Of a DNA stretch of 64,000 bases, positions 12,414-25,818 are shown in pieces. The notes under the pieces are model-generated. The model did not search any database. It saw only the letters and a program-made list of their open reading frames with translations, and was not told the DNA's origin. The stretch is from Vanessa cardui (lineage: Eukaryota; Arthropoda; Insecta; Lepidoptera; Nymphalidae), in the NCBI RefSeq assembly GCF_905220365.1, contig NC_061124.1:932501-996500 (forward strand). The letters run 5' to 3'. How positions within the stretch are numbered: the stretch's first letter is position 1; each line of letters starts with the position of its first letter. Made by a program: the position numbers and the translations under genes.

Positions 12414-15400
12414 TATACCCAATTGGATTTGTTTTTCAACGTTAAACCGCGAAATTATATGGATTGGCAATTAATTTCCAATGTACAAAATATTTAAATT
12501 ACTAATAGTCGGTAATCTAGTGTGGAAATTGTTGAATTATAACGCTAGAGATTCCGCAACACGCACTTCTGACTTTTTGAAGATACGTCCATTTTGATTA
12601 GTATTGTACAATTTTAGTTTCGTGGACTTGGTTTTAGAACAACTTTTGAATAACGTATAGTGTTTATGTGTAACGAATCATGTAATAAGCGCACCCGGAT
12701 AGAGAAACTTGGTAACACTTTTCCTTTTCTGTGAAACAACAAATACTATTGTTGTAGGATAAAATCTTAATATTGTGGAAGTTATATGAGGTGTATTTTA
12801 TTCGATGGTAAATGAAAAGATATATTTTTGAAATTATTTTCATTTAATTTTTAACAAACAAATCTTCTCTTAGAACTCGTGCAATTTTCCGACACAAAAA
12901 TGAGCCTGTCATTCATGCATTCTCTTTAACCCATCAATTATGACTACAGCGCCATTCGAAATACTCCATGTCTGTCCCTAGCTCTTTAAAAACCCAGAAA
13001 ATCCCACAGTAAAGAAACGTACCGTACATTTCTTCCGAATATAAAGAATGTTCCTGCTATTTAACTCTATACAGTCCAGCCATTCATCCATTCTGGCGCG
13101 ATGAAAAAACAGAACCCTCGTCTATATCATCAGTAAGATTATTTTCTATTTATATTACAGTTTAATCTTTATCTTCTTTTCGATGAAAATAAGCGAAGCG
13201 AGATCCAATTACTCTTTTAATCCGAACGTACTTCACTCGCTAAACCGAATAACAATGAGATCGTCGATAATCCAGCAGACCCTGAGCTCCAAGAGTCAGG
13301 TGCACTGTCAAAGACGCGTTATTGAAAGTAAGCTGCACTTTATGGCTTCAACGAAGACACGGGGAATAAGACGAGCTTACTGAGGATCATATTATACAAT
13401 AAGTAATATACCATATCACATATAATGTACACAATTAATAATGTATGGCGGTTACTATTTCGTTTTCAAAATTAATTGGATATCTTCGTGATCAGAGTAT
13501 AGGTTTTTATTTATATAAATTACACGTTAGAACCTTCTTAAAATTATATGTTCTTTTAAAAGTTCTGCTTATGCTGCTATCATGTTTGCAACCGTTTGAC
13601 ATGAATTAATATTTTTATTTATTTTTTTGTATATAATCGATGCCTTAAAGAAAATAATTCTTATTATAAATATTTTTTATTCGTAAACAAGAAAAATATC
13701 AGAGAATTCTATATGTAAATAGACTCAAACGAACATCAATTTTAAATATGATTTATTTGTATATATTTAATCCGGATCATATTGTATCTATGTACCATCC
13801 GTCTGTATATACGTTTAATACTTCTTATGTGTAATTATACATAAGTGAAGCGTCAAGATTCTCTTACACGTGTAATGCTATTAGTCTCCCAGCTAGGCTA
13901 CCTAGACAAGTACTCGCTTAAGCGGATACACGATCTGTCATTCGACACTTATCTTCACTTCCGGTTTTAGGACGATATAGTTTCTTGCACTTTTCTAGAA
14001 TTAAATAAAGGTTATTATACACTGGTTACAATGTAATTTTAAAACAAAGTTTCATAGAACAAATTACCTATCGAATAATGAAGACTTATTCTAGTGAGCC
14101 AGTGTACAGGTGTAAAAATATCAATATTTGTATTCGTGGTTAGTGGTGTATTAGAAACGTAAAGAGTTTGAGAGTGCCTAGTGGTGATGGTTATCATTAC
14201 CATAATATAACCCATATATTAACTAATTATGTAATCAAAAATTTATAATCATAACTGAATGTAATAATTGGAGATCGAAACAGATATATAATAGCATACA
14301 TATCTACAAATACATATTGTGTTTACTTACAATCTGGATTTCTCTTTACAAATCAAATAATGTAATTGTTTTTTAAGGTCATATGTCATATAGTCATTAT
14401 CGGCGTTTCAATAGCGGAGCAGTGAAATGGGGATAAGCCCAAGCAGCCATTTATAAGGCCTATCACCATTTAAATATTACTTTGTTTGAGCTAAATGAGT
14501 CAAAAGTTCATATTTATGGCATTTATTCTAAATTTAGTTTTACTTTCTTTATAATATTATAAATAAAGTAATTAATTTTGGGCACACAGCTTCTCTAATC
14601 TTATGGATCGCAGTGATCCAATGGTGTTGCATAAATACCATTTAAACCATTTATTTTGCTACGCATACACATACATTACATCGATTGTACACAAGAAAAT
14701 AATTAAATTTAAAGAACATAGTGTAGGTAACAAGGGGTTCATCTCAGTATAAGCTGTGCTAATGCACAGCACTGATTTTCACGTGGAAATGGGTACATGC
14801 AGATTTGAATCCGAAATATCTAATTACTCACATGCTGTCCGAACATTTCGGTTGTCTTACAATAAATAACCAAGACGTGTATACATGGGCATAAGGGACA
14901 TCTTAGTTCCCAAGGTTGGTGGCCTATATTAAAAAATAAATGTAATTTTTTTATTGATATTCACGTTTTAATAATTTGGTCATCGATCGTTATGTCGCAA
15001 TCTAAAAATGATCAATACGTGTAAGAAATAAGTACATCTTTTTTGTTGAGAGATGAAACTTTATTTGTAATAATTCATATTAATATAAACTATGGCGATG
15101 ATAAAATTATTGCTGGCGGTAAGAACTGTGTTCCGTGCGTCCCAATTCATAGGAAACTTGATGGAAAAAAATTAATGCCATCGACTCCAAATGTTTAGTC
15201 AAATTAAAAAAATAAAATACACAATATCACTACTACTGTAAGAAAACTACTTTCTATAGTTTTTTTTTATTAATTAAACTTTAAAAGTTTAAATTATTTC
15301 TTATATTTATTTTCGTGATCACTTTGATAAAATCAGGCATTTTATTTTTGTCCTATCTTCGTTTTTTTAAAGCCCGCCAAAAGAATAAGTGGTACTTATC

Positions 15401-16211
15401 CTTTTTCCACAGATAATAAAATCTTAAGTTGAGTCATTAGTCCATTATAAAAATTGGCATTCACAAGACAAAAATAATTATTGGTTCGAAATATTATTAT
15501 TAATGATTAATCGTCTAAATAGTTATATAACACATGATTGTAATTACTATATTAGTAAACGTTTGAGTTGATTCTAACTGCGGTACGATATAAGACAAGT
15601 TGAATTATCCATTACAAGACTATTAGGAATCATTAAAATCGGTAATCATCGGTTTACATTATCTGTGAGTTCGATTTGAATCGGAAAAACATAGTTAATA
15701 GGAAGGACGGAATGGAAAAGAAAGGAAGACCTAGGAAGGTTTTGTAGGAAAAATCGACGGTTAATCCTATAATATATACATGTTTGTAAATATCAGTACA
15801 CCATCAATAATTCAGCTGGCAATAAACACTCCTGAATTGACCGATGAGTAATATATTTCTAAATAATTATTACGATGAATAATTTTTGAATATAAATATG
15901 TATTAACTATTTAACAACAAAAAAAATTAGACCATACGTCCCGTTGGGTCATTTTGCTACAGTATTAAATTAAATGTAAGGTTACCACCGATTCGTAGTG
16001 TAAAGTCTATCAAAATACTGACCCTTTTCACTTACCCCAAGTTAACGACAAGGCGTACAACTAAGCCTAGTAAAATGACTAGAAAACGCTTCAAATTGTT
16101 CTTAATTAGCGAACGTTTAAAATAAATAAAACAATATGCGAAATAGGTTAACAAAATAGAGCATAATATATTCAAATAATATGAATGCATCGTGCACAAG
16201 AATCGAAATAG
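12414..16211. other. Non-genic stretch
   Basis: No exon with support. A 66-codon frame at 13183-13383 lies in CpG-richer DNA but has no domain or splice context. A repeat-C fragment is visible at 14885-14925 (GGGACATCTTAGTTCCCAAG). Confidence 0.4.
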
Positions 16212-16310
16212 TTAAGAGTACCCGTCTCTGAGACTTAGTACGCTAAGCCTCTTGTTCTCGGCGCTGGCATCTGACAGTGTGATCTGCGACTCCAGACTCG
16301 TGTGAAGTCG
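16212..16310 (-). CDS. Candidate terminal coding exon of an unidentified gene
   Basis: Not recognised. On the - strand the acceptor TTTTATTATAAACAG is followed by a 33-codon frame starting RLHTSLESQI, ending SVLSLRDGYS and closing with TAA at 16214-16212. The base composition is strongly coding-like compared with the flanks, and the polar Ser/Glu/Lys-rich sequence looks like the C-terminal tail of a receptor or channel. The frame stays open upstream through 16463, including TPCVDHLWRNIVV, so the exon might be longer. No upstream exon was identified. Confidence 0.3.
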   Translation of the reverse strand, partial: RLHTSLESQITLSDASAENKRLSVLSLRDGYS

Positions 16311-16570
16311 CTGTTTATAATAAAACGGTGTACAGATGTACAGAAAAATATTTGGATACAAGACGACGATATTGCGCCAGAGGTGATCAACGCACGGCGT
16401 TCTTAAAAGAGTTTTTATTTCACGTTTTTTATTACATATTATGACATTCATTGCATAGATCATAGAACTTTATGCAGTTAACTTAAAATTGTTTATAGAA
16501 TTAATAAACAGACTTTATAACAAAGCTATATCCCATTGCTCAGCATATTACAATAATATTTCACGTTAGA

Positions 16571-16730
16571 GATCAAAATCAAAATAATCTTTATTCAAGT
16601 AGGCTTTTACAAGCACTTTTGAATCTTCATTTAACAATTAAGTGAAGCTATCACCGGTTCGGAAAGTAGATTCTACCGAGAAGAACTGGCAAGAAACTTA
16701 GTAGTAACTCTTTTTAAACATTTACAAAAT
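16571..16730 (-). mobile_element. Truncated LINE 3' end (family A)
   Basis: Same block order as the copy at 5977-6130 (CTTTATTCAAGTAGGC, GAAGCTATCACCGGTTCGG, GAACTGGCAAGAAAC). No coding part is retained. Confidence 0.75.
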
Positions 16731-18515
16731 ACAGTCATATTAGTTAAATACAATTATATATGTATGTAATGTAGAATGTAGAATACGCCCATTAAAAGAT
16801 TCTATGAGTACATTTTGCAATCAAAAAATAAAACCATGAAGTAAGATACTTCGCAGAATGTATACTATTTGCGTTTTTTGTTCTCTTGGAACAGATCCTA
16901 AAGATATATATAAGGATAGCAGTCATTGAGGAAGTCGAACTATTTAGGATATTCGTGTAGTCTATGAATCAGAAGACAATTTTAACCCAGCACGCTTAGA
17001 TGAAAATTTTCTTAAGGCGTACAAATTTTAATACCCTGGGTATTCTATCTTGCTGAATTGAATTGATTTCAAATATTGTTATATAATTGATTAAATTAAC
17101 GCCTTAATTCAGATATGTTAGTGTTGAAAAAAGTTAATTTATTCAATTTCAAATAAATGTAGCATATCCATGATTTTTGTAGTAACTCTCAAGTTTATTT
17201 TGAGGTAGGGCTCATCAGACATTCTACCACCAAATTGTTGTGTGTGTGTTCTTAGTATTGTGTAGTAGCAGTATTCGTATTACTCAATCAATATGATACT
17301 GTAATGCGTCCTTATTAAATGAAATATTTCGATTTGATTAAATTCGCTCATCTCACAAAAGTATTTACTAACATTGAGAAAATTCCCTTACCAAAACTCT
17401 TAAAACTCTTAAGACCTTAATATCTTTACGTTATACGATTATCTGTCGAAAATTTAAAAAACACTTATAAACCTTAAATATTTTCACTTACATATTTAAA
17501 TTACTCTGGATATCTTATTATTGCCAAAATCAAGTAAATCATGCAAAGTTAGTGGGTATAAAAGATAGTCTTAATGGAAAAAGATATCTTTACCAGTCAC
17601 CCGTTTGTTAGAAGCGAACACATAAAAAAGCTAGGATGTATACGGATGCTAACACAATAAATAAAAAAACAATAGTTAAAAAACCGCATAACATCTCTTC
17701 TAAGAGAAGCTAACCAATAAATAACAATGGTTTCCACTGGTAACGAAACAAAAATATCATATACACGTTTACGACGTTACCTCAAAGAAATATAATAATC
17801 GGAAAGAATAATTTCCGAAAATGATTTTAGAACCGTTCAAAGAACAAAAGAACTATTAAAACTCAAACATTATAACGTATTCTGTTCGAATTATCGAAAA
17901 TATCAAGGAGATTTATTCGAATTTCGAATAAGTCATAAAAGTACGGGATCAAACAAGCAATTAAACAAAAGTTTTCAAAGCAAATTGTAGTTTGTTTGAA
18001 CGAAATCGTAATGTTGCACGTCTCTCGTCGGCCGAAGCAGATCGCTGCAGTATAGTGTTTACGAATTACCGGCCATGATATTACTCACAATTTTAGGATA
18101 AATTAAAAAAGTAGCTGCACTATTTATGCCAAAATTAATTCGAAATCTTAGACGAAAGCGACAAGCAACATCACCATGAACGGAAAACGTTATAAATGAG
18201 TTAACTGTGTTTATGTTATCGCCACCAATTGGCTTTTGTGTAAGAAGTCGCCACCAACATTGGTGTCATATGAAATATTAACCAATCCTTACAATGCCAA
18301 TGCACCAATCGTTGGAACCAATATGTTGTGTCCCCTTTGACTATGTTCACTATGAACCAGTTAGACTCCTTCAAATAAAATGACAATACTTGAATACGTA
18401 TTGAATTGGTGATACGGGTAGGTATCACCAATTACGCTAGACGCTTACCCAAAACCGTACCATCAAGTAAATCCAAAGCATACGATATATACCCATATAT
18501 ATGTATATACATATA
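16731..18515. other. Non-genic AT-rich stretch
   Basis: A short repeat-C fragment is recognisable near 17207-17240 (GGTAGGGCTCATCAGAC). A CpG-richer patch at 18010-18080 has no open frame. Nothing else seen. Confidence 0.4.
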
Positions 18516-18632
18516 TAGGCGGCAGGTAGGAGGCGAGTATCCGGAGAAAGACCACAGTGCCGGTCAATTGGAGAGGCCTATGTCCAGCTGTGGACAAAAA
18601 CGGGCTAATGATGATGATGATATACCCATATA
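18516..18632 (+). mobile_element. LINE 3' terminal fragment ending in (GAT)n
   Basis: GGCGGCAGGTAGGAGGCGAG, then GAGAGGCCTATGTCCAGCTG and GGACAAAAACGGGCTAATGA, lead into ATGATGATGAT. This is the typical 3' end of an abundant lepidopteran LINE with a trinucleotide tail. Family (RTE-like?) is inferred from memory. The short frame across it is derived from the repeat. Confidence 0.55.
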
Positions 18633-19566
18633 AGTGACCACTAGACCGAGCAAGTTCTACTTTATACGTAGATACGTATTTGACAAGTAATATAATAAAC
18701 TGGACTATACATTAGTGCTTATAAAAGCAAAATAAGCGATGTTTTCATTGAATATGCAATTTATTCATAAAATAAAGTACATAAAATCTTAGGGATTCGC
18801 ACAAATAAACCCGGAATAATTGTAAAACTAGAGATTTATACTGTCGTATAGATTTTCGGTTGTCTGCACATCGTATTAATATCGCGACTCCATACTAAAA
18901 CGCACTGTTTCAACTTAACGTTTTAAACAGTTGTAAGATTTTGAAAATGTATTTTTTTTATAATTAAGAATAATTTGTATTTATATTTTAAACAGGAAAA
19001 TATTTCTGTCTGACTTTTACGTTGTTACCTCTAAACCATAAAACCAAATTTGGTAAAATTTTGTATAAAGCCATCAAATTCATTTTTTTTTTTAAGCCTA
19101 AAGAAGGTCGTGGTTCTTTTTATCTTACGTTTTCTTAGCTTACGTAATTAGCACGCGGCCAAAGCCCCGGGATAAAACTAGTTTTTTATAGATAAACAAA
19201 CAAAATACTGAAATTTTTACAACTAAAATAAATCAGCAACGGAATAAACTAAATATTTTTTAATAACAATTTATAAATACGTTTTTAACGTTTGAAAGAA
19301 ACGTAATGCAACATTGGATTCATTGTTGAATATTAAATCAGAACGTTAATTTACAGAGCGACTGTATATTGAAAGGACGTTGGTGTTCCCAATATCAAAA
19401 AAATATTATTTTAGACGCAAATGACGAGCCACGATGGCTCATCAGTGAGAACCATTGAACCCAAAAATCACATGTTCAAAACCTTATAGATTTATTTCGT
19501 TTTAATAATTCAACTCGCGATCGGCGATTTAGGAAAACATGCTGCATGTTGTTACTCGAAATGCAA
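18633..19566. other. Non-genic AT-rich stretch
   Basis: Nothing recognised. Confidence 0.45.
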
Positions 19567-19735
19567 AACAGAATTCAATCACTTTATCTGGTGGCTTATC
19601 CGTGGGTGGTACCTACCACCATCAGAGACTATACATGACACAAAACGTCTTGGTTCACAATGTTAGTTATGCTTATGATTAATTTCTTACAGCGCCAATG
19701 TCTCTAAACGGTGGTTACCACATACCATTTTATCT
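19567..19735 (+). repeat. Interspersed repeat C, diverged copy
   Basis: It keeps the ends of the family (GTGGGTGGTACCTACCACC and TTTCTTACAGCGCCAATGTC) with an internal deletion. Best copies are at 40785-41060 and 62210-62492. Non-coding; transposon class not determined. Confidence 0.55.
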
Positions 19736-21479
19736 TATATTCAAATATAAATGAAAAACAAATCTTAACAGCTTTTTAAATAATATCATCATTAATTTAT
19801 AATCTGTAATCGACTGGCAACTGTTTCGTGTCGACCTTCGCGGAGTAATTGAAACATTGAGTTAATATTTTGAAATGTTCTATCAAGTACCTTTAATGCT
19901 AACATTATCTGTGCGCAAAAATAGCAAGGGCCATTCTACTGATATAATACATGTACTAAACATATACTATGTGAAATTTATATGTTACTGGCAAGGGCAA
20001 AACAGAATATATAATGATTGTATTTTTACAAGCTATACAATAATAAATTCTACCTACATAGTTCGTTTTAAGCTTATTTTATGGAAACTCTGCGCTTTTA
20101 TGCGCTATCATCTATGTTTTGTTTAAAAAGTAAATGAAATGTAGGTAAACTTTACGAATGAAAATCAGAGTTCAACAGTTATTATATAACCATTAAAATA
20201 AAAGTCTAATCTTAATAGTCCGTGTAATTTACAAAGCTACGCATTCTCTGTCGCTGTAACCTCACACAGCACAAAGAGGAAAGAATAATTACTCTATAAA
20301 CTAAACGCATACAAAATAGGCTCAATACAATACAATACATAATGGTTCTTTGAACATATTATCTAAATATGCACTATTATTAATACATAAAATGTATATA
20401 AGTCTATTATGTATTAATAATACATATATAATAAAATTTTTAACAAATGTGCTTGTCACTGTGTTCCATTTGCCAGTCAGTCGACATTTATTTTGATTCT
20501 GCCAATAATAATTTTTATTAATTGAGTTTGCTGTCGTAATTTAAAAAAAATATATGTTGCATAAAGACTTGACACGTATCTAATTAACATACATTTCGAA
20601 GCTCGCTTTTGATACTACATACATAAAAAAACACCATAAGATATTTGCAACAAAAAAAACAATATATTGTAAAAATTATCACCCTTTATAATATATCCCT
20701 CGGAATCCCTATAGAGATGCTTTAAAATACAATTAACCCAAAATTCTGGGCCAAGGTTGACGAAAACAATAGTAGGAGCGTTTCTTTTAATAAATATCAA
20801 CTATTAAATAATTTTTCTGTTGTCACCCGTCCGCCAAGTTGGCAAGCCGAGCACTCTTTAATTAGATCGTATTATTCATTCACTAAATTCGTCACTTTTC
20901 GCCAAGTGGCTGTAATTAGGACGGTTAATTTCGTTTACGATACATTTGGTACAATTAGTGAAAAAAACATAATCGAAATGACAGTTCAACGTTTAAGTGA
21001 GCCGGATCGCGCGACTTGGCCGACGCTTCTGGCAGTGACGTGAGAAACGAATGTCAAGTTTGCCAAACGATATCATATTTCCACGTTTAATTTAACTATT
21101 GTAATATGTTATTATTTGAAACTTATTGATGATCTGGCTTAGGGTTTTGAGTACATCCAGGTAGGTTAGTGTAGAGGGGAATAAGAAGTATGGATCTGTA
21201 ATTTCCGATCAGGATACGTAAATATTAATGACTAGTGATCCCAACCGTCTTCGCACGGGTACTTGATATGTATCGTTATTTTATGACCAAATTATTTAAT
21301 ATTATACATTATATTAGTAATAACAGAAAGATATAAAATACAATTAACTAAATCTCTTTCATTATAACACTATGCAAAAGCAAAATTTTAAAAAGCAAAT
21401 AGTTTTTTTCAATATCGGTTACGGTTACAGCTTGATTATTTCGGATATCCGATTGTGTTTATTACAGTTACGGAACTCT
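19736..21479. other. Non-genic stretch with an AT hairpin
   Basis: A 15-bp inverted repeat (20375-20389 and 20408-20422) could form a hairpin. The section 20820-21080 is less AT-rich than its surroundings, has several TAATTA-type motifs and has no long open frame. It could be regulatory or an untranslated exon, but the evidence is weak. Confidence 0.4.
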
Positions 21480-21735
21480 ACAACATTACTGTAGTACCGC
21501 TCGTCACAGAATCTACCGCCAAATAGTAATACTTTGTATGGTTGTGTTTTGGCTTTAAAGAGCGAATGAGCAAATGCAACTACATCCATATGTGATATCT
21601 TAATATCAAGCATTAATGGCGTATTTGCAATGTGAATTGTTAATATTTCACTACGCCAATGTACGGTCAGTAGAGACCACTTACCATCAGGTGGCCCCAT
21701 GAGCCTAGTATGTCTGCTAATTAAAAATAAAAAAA
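21480..21735 (+). repeat. Interspersed repeat C, diverged copy
   Basis: Recognised by TCTACCGCCAAATAGTAATA, TTGTGTTTTGGCTTTAAAG and ACCACTTACCATCAGGTGGC in the family order. Confidence 0.65.
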
Positions 21736-23487
21736 AAAACATTTAAACGCTTGAAATCAGTTACAAGCATCTTTAAAAATAGTTTCCTTTTTAAACTCTA
21801 TTTGTTTAGAGTTAAGGTTTAAAATAAAACAAAAATAAGATTACGAACGATACATTGTACAATGAGTATTCCAGATCATGAGGTGATTACCCTCAAAAGA
21901 TAAAATGCACTCTAATTAAGACCTAAATGTAGTATGTTAAAGTTCAAATTCCTTTTTACACCAAAGAAAGATTATTATGTATTATGGTTTAACATAAATT
22001 GTGCAATTTCCTTTGGTGAAATAATTAGCTGGTGATTTTCTCATTCCGTGCTACTTTTAATAGCTTTTATAAATAAACATTGTGTTTAATTTATAGCGTT
22101 GTTAATAACTTGTGACTAAATTATACATATTTATGTTTAATTAACAAATTTTACATATAGATTAAATAATGCAGATTATACAGAAATTACTGTAATTTGT
22201 TAAGATTCCACTTTAAAAACTGAAAACCATTTCTTTATGTATTTCCCGCTCAAAAGTGACATTTAACTTTTTAAATAAAATAATACGAGCTAAGACTGAG
22301 CATCGTACAGTTTAAACATTAAAAAAAGATAAAGGAACTATTTTGATATATATTCGCGGTTATCATAAATTGCGATCAAAAATTCCCATTACACGATGCT
22401 TTTATAAAAGATATTATTATTAGGTTTGACACCCGTTACGCATATTGATCCCAGCGACGGTATACCGCCTACGAACCGACTCATACTATATCGTAACGAT
22501 CTTACTTCGTAAAATAAATGGACCAGAAATAAAAAATTTAGGGGTTTTCCATTCAACTTCTTATATTCCAAATTCCTAACTTGAATGATTTTCAAAAACT
22601 TCATTGTTCCATAATCACTATCAAGTGTTAAGGCCGATGAGAATCGGAATTACTTTAGGCCATTCGTAATGATATCAGTGAAAGCCACTTGACTGTATAT
22701 AACATTCTATCATATAAAATTTTGGCGAAGCTTAAACCGGTTACGTAGCGCACCCAACGGAATCTCTCTAAATGAATGATATTTTCCAGTTTTGCAAAAT
22801 TTTTAATTGATATCCCGCCCTATTGTTCGTAGCATAATATTTAGACTAAACTTTTCTCCATAAATGAACTATCTAACTCTGAAAGATTTTTAATAATCGT
22901 ACTATTAGTTCCTGAGATTAGCGCGTACAACCGAACAAACAAACTCTACAGCTTAAAAATATTAGAATAGATAAGATAATATTATCACATATCCTTTAAA
23001 ATAAATATGCACTGAAACCACAATATATCTTTGTATAAAAACATAAATAAAACTGTTATATTATATACAATATTTATAATATTTGAGTAAAGTACATGAA
23101 AGCGAATTTTTTTTTTCAATATGGCAATTTTAATCATCACGACAATATTCCGCTACGAACTAGTGTAAACCGGTTCCACGCGAACTATAAACTATAATTT
23201 AAGTGCCAATAAATTTCAAAACCTTTCTTTATAATCATGATGAATAATGAAATATAAATAACGGATCTAACCTTAAAATTGTTCTTATTAGGTATTCAAT
23301 ATGTCTTTTACTTTTTTTTTAAATGCAAAATTATACATTTCAATCAAAATAAATACATTAAAATTAAAATTTTGATTAAAAATGTGTGTGATGCTTATCG
23401 AAAAATTCTACAGCGTAATTAAAAGTCGTATTTAATTTCATGAAAATAATTAGTTACAATAAAGTAATAAATATTTATTCTTTCAAA
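21736..23487. other. Non-genic AT-rich stretch
   Basis: Nothing recognised; no exon support. Confidence 0.45.
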
Positions 23488-23640
23488 GAGAGAAGAGTAA
23501 CTACTACTGGGTTTATTGCCGGTAGAATCTTCTCGGTAGAATCTACTTTCCGGACCGGAGGTAGCTTCACTTAATTGTTAAATGACGATTCAAAAATGCT
23601 TGTAAAAGCCCCCTTGAATAAAGTTGATTTTTATTTCGAT
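23488..23640 (+). mobile_element. Truncated LINE 3' end (family A), opposite orientation
   Basis: Reverse complement of the other family-A copies: AGAGTAACTACTACTGGG, GTAGAATCTACTTTCCGG, then AAAGCCCCCTTGAATAAAG. Confidence 0.75.
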
Positions 23641-24285
23641 GTTTGATTCTTAAATAATAATTATGATTATGATAAGTTTAATTCCTTCTTGTTCCACTAC
23701 TATAACGCTCACTTAAATATAAACAACCACAATCTAAATGTATAACTATAAACACATTGTAAAATAAGTTAAGGTGCGGAGTTGTCTATTTTGAACGACT
23801 TGACACTTAAAAGGCGAGCTAGAAACTTCATCATGAAATATCATGTAACTTTGTACGCGCGTATTTTAAAAAAACGCTCTCATCAATTTTTATTTACGCC
23901 TCACATAACTATCACTTCAAAGATAAACTTTATAAAATAAGATTTTAAATATGCATCTTTCATTGAAATAATTTCCGTCGATTTAATTATTGAGATTATA
24001 AAAAAATACTAAATGTCATATAACTACAAACTAACGTAAAATATGTCGAACGCTCCTAACAATTATCGTCATACATAAAACATCAAAGAAACGCTGCGCA
24101 TGCGCAAGTGACTCAAGCATTATCCCCGTAAATAGTTCTAAGAAAAGAAACTCACGTAAATTTTTTGATAAATTGCTACTGTCATAATAGTGTAAATCAG
24201 AAAACTGCTCGTTCGAGAAATATTGAATTTCAAAGAAAAATCTTCGCCCAATCGACCGAGATACTTGGCAATTGAACCAGAACAC
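23641..24285. other. Non-genic AT-rich stretch
   Basis: Nothing recognised. Confidence 0.45.
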
Positions 24286-24470
24286 GTGGGCTGGCTGAGC
24301 CGTGATGGCCAGTGAATCAACCGTGAGTCTTACCCGATGATTCTGAGTTTATACTCTACGCTCTGAACTCCATCCCCCATTGAAGCAGCGTGGTGGAGCG
24401 AGCTCCAAATCTTCTCCTCAGATCGAAACATCTTTGCCCAGCTATGGGATATTAACAGCCAGTTACTTTA
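24286..24470 (+). mobile_element. tRNA-derived SINE, strongly decayed
   Basis: GCTGAGCCGTGATGGCCAGTG and TCTTACCCGATGATTCTGAG correspond to the tRNA-like head. AGCAGCGTGGTGGAGCGAGC and AAATCTTCTCCTCA correspond to the distal body of the SINE at 63176-63482. The middle is lost. Confidence 0.5.
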
Positions 24471-25783
24471 CTAGTTTTACATGGGTAAATAATTGACTAT
24501 TTAAAACGTTTTTGCAAAGTTTAATTAAAAAAGCGTAATAACCAACCCAAATTATGTTGGTTTTATATTTACCATCAATCAATCAGACAAGAGTTTGCAG
24601 GCTAAAAAATATAGTAATTTAAGATGCAATAAAGAAATACACACACATTGTAATCACTTTTAGTGTATTAGAACTTTCCTAAGACCCAATAAATATGTCG
24701 CAGATTAAAAAAAAGCGAACTTTTGTTCCATTCAGTAAGATGTAGGAAAGGTCTCATATGTCTCCTCTCAGAAAGAATCCTGAATTAGAACAGGCTATTA
24801 AAATCACGTCATCGAAGTCACATCGCTCGTTTCACCTTCGGATCTTTAAACGGTGTACATAAGTCAACTGAAACATTTACACCCGACCACCCGCGCTTAT
24901 AAATTCTCATAATTATCAAGTGACATATTGATAGTATTCCATCTTGTTTCGTTTTATTTACGAAAACGCACTCGGATGTTAATCGTCTGTTTCGTTATAA
25001 AAGTGCTTTAATGAGAGACGATCAAAGATTTTTTTTATAAACATTTATGTAATTTTGTGTCATATTTTTTTTATTTGACTTTAATTTTTGTTTTAATATA
25101 TTTCAGTGATGATAAAACAAAAATATTACATTTAATTCAGCCCGCGCTTTTGAACATTTTTAAAGAGGTTACTAAATATATCAGTCGTCGGTTCATTATG
25201 TTGATTCTACCGAGAAGGATCGGGAGGAATCACTGTTTTTCCACGAATTAAAGAAAATAGATCTGTTCATAAAACATAATTAATACCTCCACATGTTTTT
25301 GTCATCTAACTTATCTTATAATTAGTAATATGCACAAATATATTTTTAGATAACACTTGAATTGATTGTCTATACATATAAAAAATTGAAGTATCTGTTG
25401 GTAATATTAAAAAAGTATTTTTTTATTAAATTCAATCGCATATAAGGTCGCGGGCACAGCTTGTTTTAAATACGAGTGTAACGTATAAAGCTCTTCCATC
25501 AAATAAGGTCTCATACAAACAATTAACCAACCCACAGATTCGATTGATACGCTGTTCAAGGTATAAAGCCAAAAATCCCAGGATCAGAAGTATAAACCCC
25601 AGGACTGACCAAAAATGTATTGGGGTATTTTTTATTAAAAAAAAACAGTAAAAGCAATGTCTAGAAATTGGAAGTATTTTTAGTGTCGTGCCTCTAACCA
25701 AATTTCTTTCCATTCGTGTCAGTTTGGCCGTTGGATTATTTTGAAAAAATATAGAGCGAATACACACACACAAGTGACACAGA

Positions 25784-25818
<35 letters not shown>

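Noticed and set aside
13183..13383. 66-codon frame in CpG-richer DNA
   Set aside because: No splice sites, domain or codon bias convincing enough to call it an exon.
18406..18633. 75-codon frame ending in Asp repeats
   Set aside because: Runs across a LINE 3' end with a (GAT)n tail; not a gene.
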